Of a stretch of DNA of 64,000 bases, positions 14,601 through 29,600 are shown piece after piece; positions within the stretch are counted from its first letter, which is position 1, and each line of letters opens with the position of its first letter. The DNA is taken from positions 28,618,001-28,682,000 of the forward strand of contig NC_072895.1 of assembly GCF_027943255.1 (NCBI RefSeq), written 5' to 3'. A program made the translations under genes and the position numbers. The DNA comes from Anastrepha obliqua. Its lineage: Eukaryota > Arthropoda > Insecta > Diptera > Tephritidae. The notes beneath the pieces are model-generated. The model did not search any database. It was not told where the DNA came from and was given only the letters and a program-made list of their open reading frames with translations.

Positions 14601-17600
14601 GTTTTCAAGCAGTGGAATATTAGTACTCTTTCTGGCTAGCGCACCGGCCTTGCAATATGTCTCTATGCATCGGAATCCATATAAAATTGGCCTTGAAGAC
14701 GGTGCCGATCGCATTCAGAGCTGCCAGGCATTCCTCAGCAATCTTTGGCCCAAAGTTATAACAAATGACTATCCACCAGCACGAACAATGTCAAAACCTG
14801 TTAATATCGAGATGAAGCGCCGGAAAGCGGCGTTGGATTGGGCACACCTTGCAAAAGGAAAATAATGGCATCCCTAAAATAATACTCGAGTGGAACCTTC
14901 AAGGTTCACGAAGGAGAGGACGACCCAGAAGTACATGGCTAAGAACGGGACTCGCTGAATGTCAACAAATGGGAAGCTGGCCTTATATTCGAGGAATTGC
15001 ACAAAATCGTAATAGGTATTGTTGGTATCGATCTCGAAGATGTACAGTCTTTCTACTATTTAGGCAGCGTTACATCGATCCCTGGAGTCAAATAAAAAAG
15101 CTGTGGCTACATTAGGCTTTCTGCAAGAAATTTGGAATGCATCTTACATTTCACGGCGCACAAAACTGCGAACTTTCAACTCCAATGTAAAGTCGACTTT
15201 ACTTTACGGTAGTGGAACGTTAAATACGCCGTCAGCTGGCACAGGCTCATTACAAGTTTTTGCAAACAGATGCCTTCGAAAAATTCTTAAAATATTCTGG
15301 CCAAATATTATCTCGAATGCTGACTTATGGGCCCGAGCCCAGCAGAAGCCAATACTATTAGAGATCCGAAAGAGAAAATGGCGGTGGATTGGCCATGTCC
15401 TACGCAGAGGAAATGGTGATATATGGTAACAAGGGCCGCCATTAACTGGAACTGCCAAGGAAGCCGCAGACGTGGAAGACCAGTGAATACCTGGCGACGA
15501 CTGCTGGAGTCAGAAACCCTAGTCAAGTAGCTTAGCTGGAATGAAATTAAGAGATATTGGCGCAAAGCAGACCCGAATGAAAGAAATTCGTTGTGGCCCT
15601 GTGTTCCACACTGGAACTCTAGGAATTTATGATGATGATGAGGTGATGGATGGAATGCGTTAGTTTCCGCCCTATGCTCCGACTTGGAACGACACTAAAT
15701 TGTATCGTTACAACATTTTTTTTTGTATTCAGTTTATTGTCAAGGAAAAAACAAAAAAAAGTAAATAAATTAGTACTTTTTTTGACGATTTAACTAAATG
15801 CAGTAAAAATTAGAGTGTTTCGTAATACGAGGGCAGTTCAATAAGTACCCGTATTTGATGTCAGAGGGCATTCCTGAGGGAAGTTCGTGTTAGCATCGCG
15901 TGCTGCCATCTACCAAACGACGGCAAAACAAATTTCAGACTTATTTATAGGTTAGTTTGGATTTGGCAGCTATTCGAGTAAGAAGTGTTTCGTGATTTTC
16001 GCTAAGATGGAAAAAGAGTAGAATCGTTCGGTAATTCACTTTTTGTTTTTGGGTGGGAAACAATGCGAGGAGATAAAAGCAAAGTTGGAAGCTGTCTATG
16101 GGGACTCATCGCCATATATGACCACAGTTAGATATTGGTTCAACAAATTTAAACGTGGGCGAATATCCGTTTTTGATGAAAAGCGACCAGGACACCCGAC
16201 AGACGTGGTTATCGGGTTACCGAGGAAATCATTCAAAAAGACTACGACATGGTTCTCGCTTATCGACGAACGAAAGTGCGCGAAGTAACAGAGGCCATTG
16301 GTGTATCGACCGGAATGGCAACTAATATTTTACATGATAAGTTGACGATAAAAAAGTTGTCGGCCCGATGGGTGCCGCTATTGCTCACAAGCGGATGCGG
16401 CTGTTAACTTCGAAGCAGTGTTTGGAGCAATTTAAGCGAGATAAGAAGGAGTTTTTGCGTCGAGTTGTCACCGCTGATGAAACCACACCAGAAACTAAGC
16501 AACAATCAAAAGAATGGATTTCTACCGGTAAATCTGCTCCAAAGAAGGCGAAGACAGTCCCATCGGCCGGAAAGAACATGGCGACGATTTTTTGGGATGC
16601 GAACGGCGTCATTTTTATGGATTTTTTAGAAAAAGGGAGAACGATCACTAGACAATACTACAGTGAGTTATTGGACCGCCTTGACCAAAATATTGAAGGA
16701 GACGGGGCCGCACTTGGAAAAAAAGATGGTGCTGTGTCACCACGATAACGCATCGGCACTTTCATTCGGACTTGTCGCCGTCAAACTGCACGATTGCCGC
16801 CGCTTCCCCCGTATTCCGCTGATCGGGTTCCCTGTGACTTTTTCTTGTTCCCTAACATGAAGAAATGGCTCGCGGGAAAAAAAATTTAGTTCAAACGAGG
16901 AAGGCATCGCCGAGATAGAGGCTTATTTTGGAGAGTTCGACAAATCCTATGAGAGGTTAAAAAAATGGTCGGAGCGTTGGAGGAAGTGTATCTTTCTAAA
17001 AGGGGGCTATGTGGAAAAATTAAAAATAAAAAAAATTGGAAAAAATAGTCTTCATTGCTAACACGGATACTTATTGAACCCCCTTCGTACTTTTAATTTT
17101 TGTGTATCACGCATAATCTAAGCTGTTATTACAAAAAAAACAAGAGACAGTTTGGAGTGGCGTGTTTTTTAAAAAGTTACAAAAAAAATATTTTTCAAGA
17201 ATTTTTAACAAAAACGTATAATATTTTTCTCAAAAAAGTGTATTTTATGCTAAAGAAAGAATGACTTTTCTAAAAATGCTAAAAGCATCGAAGACAATTT
17301 ACTTCAGAAAGCTGTATTCCATAATTTTCAACATTGAATAAATTTCAATTTTTTTTTTTCAAATTTTCCAGCTCAGTTGCCACGTTTTAGACTCAAGTCT
17401 ACAAATAAGCCAATATTTAAAATGATTGACGACAATGTCCAAAATACTTGAATCACTCGACATGGAATCGCTTACAAGTAGAAATCGATTATTGCGACGC
17501 ATAAAAGCAAGAGCGTGAATGTGAATGCCTAAGAGGATATTTCAACGTGCACAAGAAGTGGCAAGCAACTTAGGTCAAAAAGACAACAGAATTAGCTCAC

Positions 17601-20600
17601 CTCTACCGTATCGCCATGCTCCACCGTCGCCGCATTCAGTTCGTTGAGTCCACTTGCATGTTCGCCAATTAAATTTTCATCAACTCTTGTGGTCTCGGCA
17701 GTCATTGCATCGCCAATGGCCGATTGTTTATGATGACCCACATTATCATTCATAATCGGCTGGGCCGAGGGTGATGCAGATGCCGTCGTCGATGAAGACG
17801 CTGCATGTGCTTGTGTGTGTTGCTGTTGGTGTTGCAGCAAGGGATCGCTATTGCTACTTAAACCTAGTGTGGTCGGGCTAACTGGGGTCGAAGGCTGATG
17901 CTCCGGTGACATGCACATTGGTTCTACTGTCGACAACGACGTGGATGACGGCGGCGATGACGATGCAAATGTCGTCGAGGAAATATTCAATGTCGTTGTA
18001 CTTGCTGATTGTTGTTGTTGCTGCTGTGTTTGTTGTGAATGTTGTTGTTGTTGTTGTTGTTGCTGTTGTTGTGGTGGTGGCTGGTTTGTGTGCATTGAGG
18101 GTTGCGAGTGCGCTTGAGGGTGATGCATTTGCTGGTGTTGCGATTGCGATTGGGAGGCAGGGTTGCTGACGGAGGACATATTTATGTCATTCGTTGTCTG
18201 TTTTTGTTGTTGTTGTTGTTGCTGCAGTCTGTTGTAGAAATCTTGCTGCTGTGTGGAAGAAGTGGAAGATGATAAAGCATCACTTTGCTGTTGCTGCTGC
18301 TGTTGTTGTTGTTGCTGCTGCTGATGATGCTTATTGAAATTGTAATTGCTATTATTATTTATTATATTCTGTGTTTGTTGTTGCTGCTGTTGGTGAGGTG
18401 TCAATACTAATTGACTGCAATTGCCACCGCTAACACCACCCCCACCACCACCACCAACACTGCCATTACTACTGTTGCGGTTAACGGTGTTATGGGCATT
18501 GCTTTGTTGGGCATTCGTCGACATTTGGTTGGGATTTTCAATTAGTTCACCCTCATTCACTGCCGTCACGGCGCCCATGCTACCACCACCACCACCGCCG
18601 CCGCCCTGCTGCTCGATGACTGCCGCAACAGCAGCCGCCGAGGTGGATGTTATTGTTGTTTTTGCAATTTGCAAGCGATGATTTACATGTGAATTATTAT
18701 TATTGCCATTGCTGACATTATTACTGCTGTTGCTGCCGTTCATATTATTGTTGTTGCTATTGTGATTGTGGTTGGTGCTGTGATTAGCTACAAATCGTTG
18801 CAAATTTAATTGATTGTTATGATTGCTGTTGGAAATTGTTGATGAGGTTTGATTGAAATTCGATTGCTGCTGATGGTGCAGTTGTTGTTGCTGTTGATGA
18901 TGTTGTTGTTGCTGCTGTTGCTGTTGCTGCAAAAGCATATTGTTGCGCGCAGCCAGCTGTCGGTAGTGCTGTTGTTGCTGCTGATAGGAAGCCTGTTGTT
19001 GTTGTTGTTCGTTGTGTTGTGGTGGAATGATTTGGAATTTAATCGCCGACTCCTGCGGCAAAGTCTGCTGTTGTAGATGGTGAGTTGACTGATACTGATG
19101 ATGATGCAGCGGCTGCTGTTCGCTGGCATCGCGTAAACGACGCTCCGACCAACGCGAGTAAAGCTAGCGCAAGCAAACAAGTTCACATAAGTGTCTATAA
19201 AATCGAATACATATATTTTTTGTCGACCACTTGACCTACCTTCTGTCCAACTACAACATTCGGCGTACCGCCGTTCGCTCCCTGACCATAGCCATCGCCG
19301 AGACTTAGACGCTTCTCGCTAACCGATTTCAACAGAGTCGGTCGCCGCATAACTGGATGTGAGCAGGTTTTGCCATCGGCACACGAGGCGTCACCGCAGC
19401 CGCAGTCCAGCTGCTTGACCAAAGCGGCTTGACGCGACAAACGCTGTTTCTCCATCAATTGACACACTAGCGATTCCACGGTCTCGGCGGTCTTTGAGTT
19501 GGAATATTTTTGTCAGAAATTTTGCAAAGAAATAAGAAACATTAAAGTCAATATGGATGCTACTACTTACCGATATTTCAATATCGTTGCCAGAATCGGA
19601 ATCATCGTCGGAAGTAACTGTGGATACTGCAGAAAAAACAAATACGCTTTAGTTTGTCGAAATAGAAATATTTATAGGTCAACTACTGGAACTGGCGCTA
19701 ATGATCCTCAAAAGCATCCGCAGTTTCGGTAAAAGAACTGAGTCCCATAAAATAAAATAGGCGCTAAAGAGGTTTGATATAATTTAAATTCATTGCCACC
19801 CTGGCCGAAGGCTGAAAACTGAAGGATAGGTAGTGGAGCTCGTGGAGATCGATCAAAAAGGCTCCCACTATACTTAAGCTTGTATCCCCTTACTACTTTA
19901 GTGTCCTTTAAACTGTATTTATAACAATAAAGAAGTCCACTACTGGACTCAAACGATTCCCCGTATCGGCACATTCAGTCTGCTACCAAATCTCATCAAC
20001 TCAACAGTGCCTTGTCGAAGGTAGGCCTTGTATGAAGAAGGATCCTGGATAAGCTGGCAACAATTTACCACGAGCATACTTTGGTATGAGCGACCGCCGT
20101 AGCCGAATGAGATTACCATTCGGGAGTGCTTAGGATCGGACCTCCGTGCGCGAAATAACAAAATGATAGACAAAGTTTTTTCTAATAGCGGTCGCCCTCT
20201 CGGCGGGCAATTGCAAACCGCCGAGTGTATTTCTGCCATCAGAAAGCTCCACATAAAAACCATTTGCCGTTCGGAGTCGGCTTAAAACTGTAGAACCCTC
20301 TTGTGGAACAACATCAATAGAAAGAGGAGTTCGGCCGAAGACCTAACAGAAGTGTACGCGCCAATTAATTAATTTTTTTTTTACAGAATGTGTCCTGATC
20401 ACACGGATAGCGCTTGACACTGCGCCGCAGTTCAGCTAGCGTGGAACGAAACCAATCCAGTCATGAAAAATTCCTTCCATTAAAAGCCAAATGGTGCAGG
20501 GATCCTGGAACCCACATGCGAAAAGAAAAAAACTCTTATGACCGTCTCCCCAAAGATTCAAGATAATAGGTCTACACGGTAAGAGCAGGGACTTCGCATC

Positions 20601-23600
20601 CAAAGACTTTGGCGCAGCTGCAGGGACAAAACAGAAGTGCAGAGTGTCGAATATTACCTCTGTTACTGCCTCGCTTTAGCTAAGAAGCGACCCAGTTACC
20701 TAAAAGCCTCCTCAATCCAACCACGACTACACTTAATTATCAGAGGCTTTGAAAAGGTATTTATTTTGGAATGCAATATGGTCGAGGTACTGAAGAGTCT
20801 CTGCCTAAACTATGGACGGATCGTCAAAACTGAGCAAAATGAGGACAAACACTTAGCTTAGTCAAGAAGCCCATTCTAGTCCAGAAGTCATGTTCCCACG
20901 ACAGTCGGTCCTACATAACTGGAACGATCCGGTTCTATATCCGGCCAAGGACTGACACTTCAGCAGCATTCCTTGTACATGAATAGGGAATGCTTATGCT
21001 GCTACAACAATAACAACAGTCCAGAAGTCAAGAAACTTTCATTAGTTCAAGTCCATTTTTTCTATATCCCTAATCCTTTTATTGACGCAATAGCGATTTT
21101 GGTTGAACATCAAAGCAATTTTAGCGTCAAACTTTACTGGATTCCCCAACGTAATGTTGTATTAGGAAATGTGGAAGCAGACTAGTAGGTGGACTAATCT
21201 GGATATCGGCAGAGTCTGGCATTTACTTTCGGCAACACTCGATGAATGACGAACACTAAACTTGCTGGCGCTCTCAATAACGAATACAGCTTAAAGCTCT
21301 ACACAATAATCTTCATGGGAGCTTCAGATTTCTAGGCAACCATCTCTTCGATAATATAGACAATGTAGAAATAGGCTTGCTGGGTTGATTATAATAACTA
21401 AGAGATTAGGAAGGATTAAGCACATGTTCAGATAGGACTCCGGAAATATTTCCTGAACATTGCAATGAGACTCTATGAACAACGTGTTAGCTCTTTTTAA
21501 AAGAAAAACCTGCCGAATCTGAGCTAAGCTGCTCTACAGCTTATCGTTCTATTTTATCATCGTATACCACAGATAAATGGAAAAATTTCCTAAAGAATGC
21601 ACTAAAAGCCGTCTTTTCGTCAAATCATCATGACAACTTTTTCCACCACACATTAGAACGTGAGCCTTTGTTTGTGGAGAAACTACTTTTTTGTACTATT
21701 GTCTAATCTGCAATTGCCTGCCTGCATGGATTCCCACACGAACTTTTTGAGAATGTTGAAGTTCCCAATGTTTGTACTAAATTTGAAGCCCAAACGTTCC
21801 AATAACTCAAAAAAAAAAAAACTGTTGAAAACTGAATGTTTCCCAAGGATTGCAGTCTATGAGGTTTTATTTAGTTAGAATTCTTGTCCTTTGACTTAGT
21901 TCATAACTTTTTAAATACTTTGTATACTTACACATAGGTTTCAGTTGGCTAACAAGCTCGTCCTTAGTCCACTCTTTCTTATCGCCCCAAAGTGTGATGC
22001 TCGGCGCAATAACAGCCATTTTATTATCGTCCGGATAAGGAACGTTTAAGTAGTGAACCAGAACAATATCCGGATTCTGAGGAAAAAAGATTTTGAAATA
22101 ATTTTTGAGGGGAGGTCAAACAGTACGCGGAATGAAAAAGTTGCAGCAGGGAGGGGGAATCCGTTTGTGCTTAACGCAACTTGGCGACTCTATACAACAA
22201 TTATAAATACAAAACTTCGGTCAAATCGTGTTAGTGACCTTTAAAGTATTAAAAAAAAAGTCAAAATAAAAACTGCCCTTTCAAAAAATATATATATGTA
22301 TATAAATTGACTTTTTCTTAAAATTAAATTTAAAAAATTTACAAAAAAATTATAATTTTTTTTTTAATTTTTAAATTATAATTTTTTTTTTAAATCATTA
22401 AGTTATAAAATAGATGATATATGGTATAAATATTAAACTATCTAATAATTTTTTTTTAAATTAAAAACAAACATGTTTTAACCTTTAACAAAATAAAAAA
22501 GAATCATATCGGTATTGATTGAAGCATCGTTGTTCAAAAAATAAAAAAATGGCCTATTTAAATATACTGGTGTTCTGTAAAAAATAAAAAATTTTAAAAG
22601 TAAATAAAAAAAACTGTTTTTAAATACAAAAAAATGAAAAAAATGTAAAAAAAAGGAGTCGTCCTTCAAAAAGTCAAAATTAAAACTGGCCTTTTAAGAT
22701 ATGCTGTTTTATATATCTATAAATTTTAAAAATAAAACAAAAATGTTTTTAAATTAGAGAAAAACTGTTAAGAAAATTAAAAAATAATTAATAAAAAAGG
22801 CGTATTCAGCACTCAGGCCGGTTGATTGAAGCATCGTTGTTCAAAAAATCAAAATAAAAACTGGACTTTTTAAATAAACTGGTTTTTTTTTTTAATATAA
22901 AAACATGTAAAATTAAGAATATATAAAAAAGTTAAAAAAAATATATATGAAAATTACAAAACAGTATACAAATTAAAACCAAATTTAACAAAATTAAAAA
23001 AAACTGGCATTTCCAAATATGCTGGTTTTGTAAATATAAAAAAATATATATAAAGATTAAAAAATATAAAAGTTAAAAAAAAATAAATGTAAAATTTAAA
23101 ATAAATAGATATAAAAAAAATTAAAAACAAAGTTAATAAAAACGTTTAAATTAAAAACAATGTTTAAATTAAAAAAAAAACTTAATAATATTTACAAAAT
23201 ATTAAGGCCCTTTTAAATACACTTTTTTTTAAATATAAAAAAACATTTAAAAATTTAGAATATACAAAAAATTTTAAAAAATTTATATAAAACTTACAAA
23301 AAAATATACAAATTAAAAAAAACTTAATTAAAACCAAATTTAACAAAATTAAAGCTTCGTTTCGCGAAAAAATTCTAAATATGCTGGTTTTTTAAATATA
23401 AAAAAATATATGTATATAAAGATTAAAAATATATAATAATAATATAAAAGTTAATAAAAATAAATGTAAAAATTAAAATAAATAGATATAAAAAAAATTA
23501 AAAACAAAGTAAGTAATAATATTTAAATTAATAAAAAAATGTTTAAATTAAAAAAAATTTAAAATTACTTACCAAATATTAAGGCCTTTTTAAATATACT

Positions 23601-26600
23601 GTTTTGTTAATATAAAAAAATATAATACAATAAAATAAAATAAGAATAATTTTTTTTTTTATTTAAAAATGTTTTAACGAAATTAAAAAAAAAATTAATA
23701 TTAAAGCGCCGTCGTTCAAATAGTCAAAATAAAAACTAGCCTTTTTAACTAGTATATTTATTTTTGTAAATATAAAAAACTTTTTATATAAAAAAATTAA
23801 AAAACAAAATTTTTTAAAATAATAAAAAAAATAAAAAATTATAATAAAATTTAGGAACAAACTAACTAAAACAATACACACTTTTTTCTAATTTAAATTA
23901 TTTTTAATTTAAATTGTTTTCTTAAATTTTAAACTTAAAATTTTTTTTTTGTTTTTAAATACTTACAAAAAAATTTTTGTAAATTTATTTATTACTATTA
24001 TTTTATTTTTGAATTAAAAAAATTGTTTTAATTATAAAAATGCTAAAAAGAAGATATTTCATTTTGAAAAACGTCATACCGAAATTTTCAACATTGAATA
24101 AATTTCAAAACAATCACCTACATTTTTTCAAAACATTTTCAGCTTGCTCCTCATTATACTCAAGCCAACAAATAAATCAATTTTTAGAAAATTGCCGTCA
24201 ATGTCCAAAATGCTTGAATCACTTGACAAGGAATGGCTCATAAACAAAATTTAATAATAAATCTGAAAAGTGTTTTGTACCTAAAGACCCTAGGGAAAAC
24301 TAAATTTATTACATGTAAATTTAAAATTTCGCACTCCTCCTCCCACTTATAATATAGTAAACCGCGAACTTTTTGACCTTTCCTTCGATTAAACAAAATA
24401 TACAAAATAATAACATAAATAAATTAAGGAAATGCAAATGAGTTACGCAGCTGCACTAAGTCACCTACTCACCTGTAACAACCAGTAGCACCTGCGATGA
24501 AACGTTGGCAGAATAGCAGAATGCACATAGCAGCCGTAGATGCACTATAAAAAAGTAGTAAAAAAAGTAAGAAAAAAAAATTATTTTATATGTATATTTA
24601 TAAACTCTTTCCCCTTCAAAGTCCTACATAAGAGACGAAAATCGATAAAGTCCCTTTCGCAAAGGAAAACAAAAGCATAAAAATGCACTAAAATCACAGA
24701 GCGAAATCAGCGAAAACAAATTCATTTAATTAGAATATGGAAAAATTGCACAGATATGTGGAGTATGGGCAAAATTGAATTACATTTGACTTAGGGATAT
24801 GCCATGCTGTGTGGACGAAAATAAAAATGAATGTAACAGCTTTGAACGGGGGGCAATGAGCAAAAAAAATCATAATAATAATAATGAAAAATAAAAAATA
24901 TTAGAAATGAGTAAGAGCTGAGCCGCCTTGTGCCAAAAGTTCAACCCTTTTTTTCGAATACCAAATATTTTTCATTCTCCACCACTGCTCACATAACTGG
25001 CATGTGTCTTACGACGCTCGCATGTCCAGAAGATAAATATGATTTCTATCTTTTTTTGTTTTTGTGCCTTTTTTTTTTTGTTTAAGCGCCGAATGCCGCC
25101 CGCTGATGACTGACGGCTGATGCCGCCAACTGAGGCAACATAAACTACGCGAAAAATTGTACGCGAAACTCCCGCTTCCAATGACCCCCTCCCCATCCAC
25201 CGTAATACCAACGCGCACTTGAGCGGCAAAACAACTGCTTATCGCTTCCCAATGACAGCAGCAGAGACAGAGCGTTTGTTTGTGAGGCTTGGGGCAGAGC
25301 CAACGTCTTGGCGTTTCCGTCTTCAAACAAATCATAAATCTTGATACTGTTCCGACGACGAAAGATGAGCAAGCAATGGCAGGAGCGCAAAGCGTTTGCC
25401 GGTGCAATGTGCACTTGCACATTAAACCAACAAAAAATGTAGAAAGATATGAGTGGAAAAAAATCAACAGTGAAAATCACAAACAAAGGCATTTAAAAAT
25501 TGTAACAAATTCAAAGTCACGACAGGCAACAGCGCAGTAAAACAAAGACAACAACACGAAAAAAATTGGCGTTAAATTATATGAAATTTTTTGTTTCCTC
25601 CTGCCTGTAACCCGCCAATTGTAGTAAGTCAGCCGCCAGCAACAATTCCCCCAACCAACGTGAGATCAGCCGAAACCCGCAGTCGGGCGAAGCCGCCTGC
25701 CAAGTGCCAGGGTCGTGAGTTCGTTGTTGGGTCGACAAGTTTATACACTTCAGACTTGTAAATACACTTAACCCTTAACTTATTGCATTAGCAGCTTATC
25801 CCGTGCTAGAGCACCCATGCCATAACAGAAAAAAAATCGACTACTGTGGGATAAAAAAAAAACCGAAAACAAACTAAAGAAAAATCGACGAAAAAGTAAA
25901 TATAAATATCCAGCAGTTTGGGCGTAGGCAAAGGGCGTCAGAAATGCAAAAAATGCCAAACAGTCACTCCATGTATGTTTCCGGCGGGAAATCATAATTC
26001 ACGGATACACCGGCCAACCAGCCAACCAACCAACCCTTGGGCAAAGACACAACGTATGCTGCACATGAGCCACCGCCACCAGCATTGGCGCAAAGAAAAT
26101 GAAAAGAAAAAAGCACACGAAGCCAGAAGAAAACGATCAAAAAAGAGAGCAGGCACTTTTTCTTAAATACTCTTCGAGTGACTGTTTGTAGTTAGTTGCC
26201 TTTGTTTTCATTATCTTGTAAATTAATTTCATGGCAGCGTCTGACTAACGACGACGCCAATCTTAAGTGGCCAAACATGCCCAACACCGCCAACCAACAA
26301 AAAAGCAGCCAACCAGCCAACCAGCCGACTGAAGAGTATGTGAAAAAAATGGGGGACAAATTAAGGTTATCAAAAGAGCTGTGAAACAGGAAGGAAACTA
26401 AACAAGCAAGCGCATGGAGTTGGTTCTAATTGCCTAATTGCACAGCAAGTGTTGTCCGGCCGGACCGGCGAGCAAAAAAAAACAACAAAATAAATAAAAA
26501 AAATTAAAAACAAAAGAAGACCGGTAATGACACGCGGAAATTAGCGAGAACAAAGTGTGAACGTTTTATGGCTACTTAAAGCTTTTCTCTATGGTGTCAA

Positions 26601-29600
26601 CCACCAACAACAACAAAGCATCTGGTTACATTACCTCTGTTCCTTGCACTTTTAGCTTCATATGATCCTCGCGCGTCGTTTTGCCATCCTTGCGTTTCTT
26701 CCAGCAATAGCCATCGCGTCGATAGCGCACCTTTTTACGCGAATACAGCAGCAACGAACCGCTTTTCGGTCTGCAAATAGATGGAGAGGTTTTGATAAGA
26801 TGAACGAGAAGTGTTTTAACAATTCGATTTTGTTCAATAAAGACAGAGACAAAACCTATTTTAAAATTAATCGGCAACCCAATACGAATGTGACTATGGT
26901 ACACAGATGGTTCCAAAACGCTCCAAGGAGTAGGAGCAGGAATAGTGGAGCTTAGAGAACAGAAATTCCTAAGACTAAGTACAGATACCACGATTTTCCA
27001 TGCGGAGCTCTTCGCCAAAATGGAAACAGGGCAAATCATATCCAAAAGAGGGTTCGAGAAGGTAAGAATTAAAATACTTTCGGACAGCCAATCCGTTCTC
27101 TAAGCTTTGAATAGCTTCATATTCAAGTCAAAAGTCTTAATAGAGTGTAACAATGCACTCAACAAATTGGCCACTCATAAATAGGTCTCACTGATTTCGG
27201 TACCAGGACATGAAGGACACGAAGAAAACGAGAAGGCAGACTTTTATGCCAAACAGGGGCAGAAGGCAACTCAATTTTTCAGCTTTAACAAAAATAATAT
27301 AAAAAAGGAAACCAAAAAATGGATCCAAACTAAAATCAGACCACATTGGAACGGCACAAGCGGCCTTAATCACTCCAAAAAGTTGTTGACCTTCAATGCC
27401 AACAGAACAAAATCTGCTCTAACCCTAGAAAAAAAGAGCCTCAGACTACTCTGTGGAGCACCTACAGGTCACTTTGCATGTAATAAACACTTTAGCATAA
27501 TAGGATTATCTAGTACAAAATCATGCAGGTTCTGCTGTGATGAAGAGGAGGCTATGGAACACTTAATCTGAGGCATTAGGTCACAGCAGACACAGAATGC
27601 TGGGCTCATACCTACTAGAGGAGGAAGACCTCCTAAGGAGCTGTTTCGATTCTTTGGTATACTAAATCATTACAAAAAAGTAATTGGGGGCGCACAATAG
27701 ATCATTCTGGTCGGATAAAGACCTTAGACCAACCCGTACAACCATTACCATGAATGTGTCTCCTGCCGGGTGTCGTCAGTTTTTGTCCGGCAATCGCTAG
27801 GATGAACGCGCCAATATTTCTGACCTTTTTACCTCGGCTGGTGGCTCTATAAGTATGGGATTAAGTAATATTATCAGCGACCAATTCCCAGCTCTTTTTT
27901 CATAAAAGTAACCGGACAAAGAATATCAGTTACGAAAAATTTGGAGAAAATTGGTAAAGGGATTGACACAGCAAGTAGATGAACATATTCCACCTCGGGG
28001 AGGAAAAAATATTCATAAATTACAGCGAAAGGAAGGAGACATCCATAAAGTTGGAAATTTTTTCCTGGTTGTTATGATGAAAATTGAAGATTTTTTGGGT
28101 CTAAGAAATGCAAAAATTTTACAAAAAAAAAGTTGTTACATTTTGTTACATGTTTAAAGCCCAGCCACAATTTTGCTTGGAATGCAATAAAGCTCATGAA
28201 AAGTATATTTGATTACATTCATTCAGGTTACATTTATCTTTTAATTGAATTTACACTTGACGGTCCCCAGTGGCCGAAGACGGCCACGGAAAAGATCAGC
28301 ATCGATCCCCAGGGACGAGGGTCATGCTCAACGTGTTAAGGATGCGCATTTTTTTTGGGTGAGATGTACTGAATATGGATCACCTACATTTCCTATCACT
28401 TGACGAACTTCTCAGATTCATGAAGATGTCAGGGATGCGGAAGAGAGGTTAACTGCGTAAAATCACCTTTTTTGCTCCAATTTTCGCTACACAAATCACT
28501 ATTTAGGCGCAGCTTTTCAATGGTCTTCCGGCCAACTCAAACTCATACATCTACGAGTATACTGCGGTACCAGCCTGGGTCGAAGCAACATACATGTAAG
28601 GCATTAAATCGGTATACCGGTTATGTGCCCTCAGGGTGTGCGGCGCATACCGCACAATATTGTAGGATGCTGTATTAGTCCTCGCGGGTATGCTACCAAT
28701 TAAACTAACTGCACTCGAATTCGCCAAAATAAAAAAATCATCGAACGGATCCAGCACAGCTGACTAACCGAAAGACTGATGGAGACACTCCATGAACGGA
28801 CGATGGGCATATCGATTGATTACGAATATCACCAGATGGATAAATCGAAAGCATGGTCAGATAGGTTTCTATCTGACCCAAGTACTTAGCGGGCATGGAT
28901 GCTTTAAGGCTTATCTGTATAGATTTAAGCATGAAGATGACCCGTAGTACTGCACCTTTTGCGACAGTCTAGTTGAAAATGCAGATCATGTTTTCTTTGT
29001 CTGCCCTCGTTTTGAGCTGGAAAGAGTAGATTTGAGTGATAGGGTTGCGAAGCCAATAACCTAGTAGATATCATGCTTGACTCAGAAGAACATTGGTCCG
29101 CAAGAATAGTAATTACCAAACTGCGTCGCGCTGAACAACAGCGCAGACTTTCATGAAGAGGCAATATGCCGCTCTCCCTCCCGTGGCGTCCCGCGGGAGG
29201 GAAACGGAGCTGGGGTGGGTTTTAGTGGATGAGTCGAAAGACAAGTCTCACACTTTTCGGCTTGCAATGCTTTTTGCCACCTCCATAAAAAAAAAATACT
29301 ACAGGAAAAGTCGCTTAAATTACTACTACTGTGGACAGAGGTGTAAAAAAATGTCTTCAAAAAATAAAAACTTATCAGAAATTTTTCTTGAATATTAAGA
29401 TGAACGGCCACCGTAGTCAAATGGCCGTCAAAATGAAGAACAACATTTTTCTAATAGCGGTAGTCAATGCAAGCCTCCGAGTGTATTTCTGACATGAAAA
29501 AGCTCCTCATAAAAAATATCTGCCGTTTGCAGTCAGCTTGAAACTGTAGGTGCCTCCATTTGTGGAACAACATCTCGGCCAGTGAATGGCGAACGCTGTC

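Noticed and set aside
25009..25467. Minus-strand ORF of 152 codons
   Set aside because: No recognisable domain, neighbouring frames are equally open, and no splice or start logic; treated as chance.
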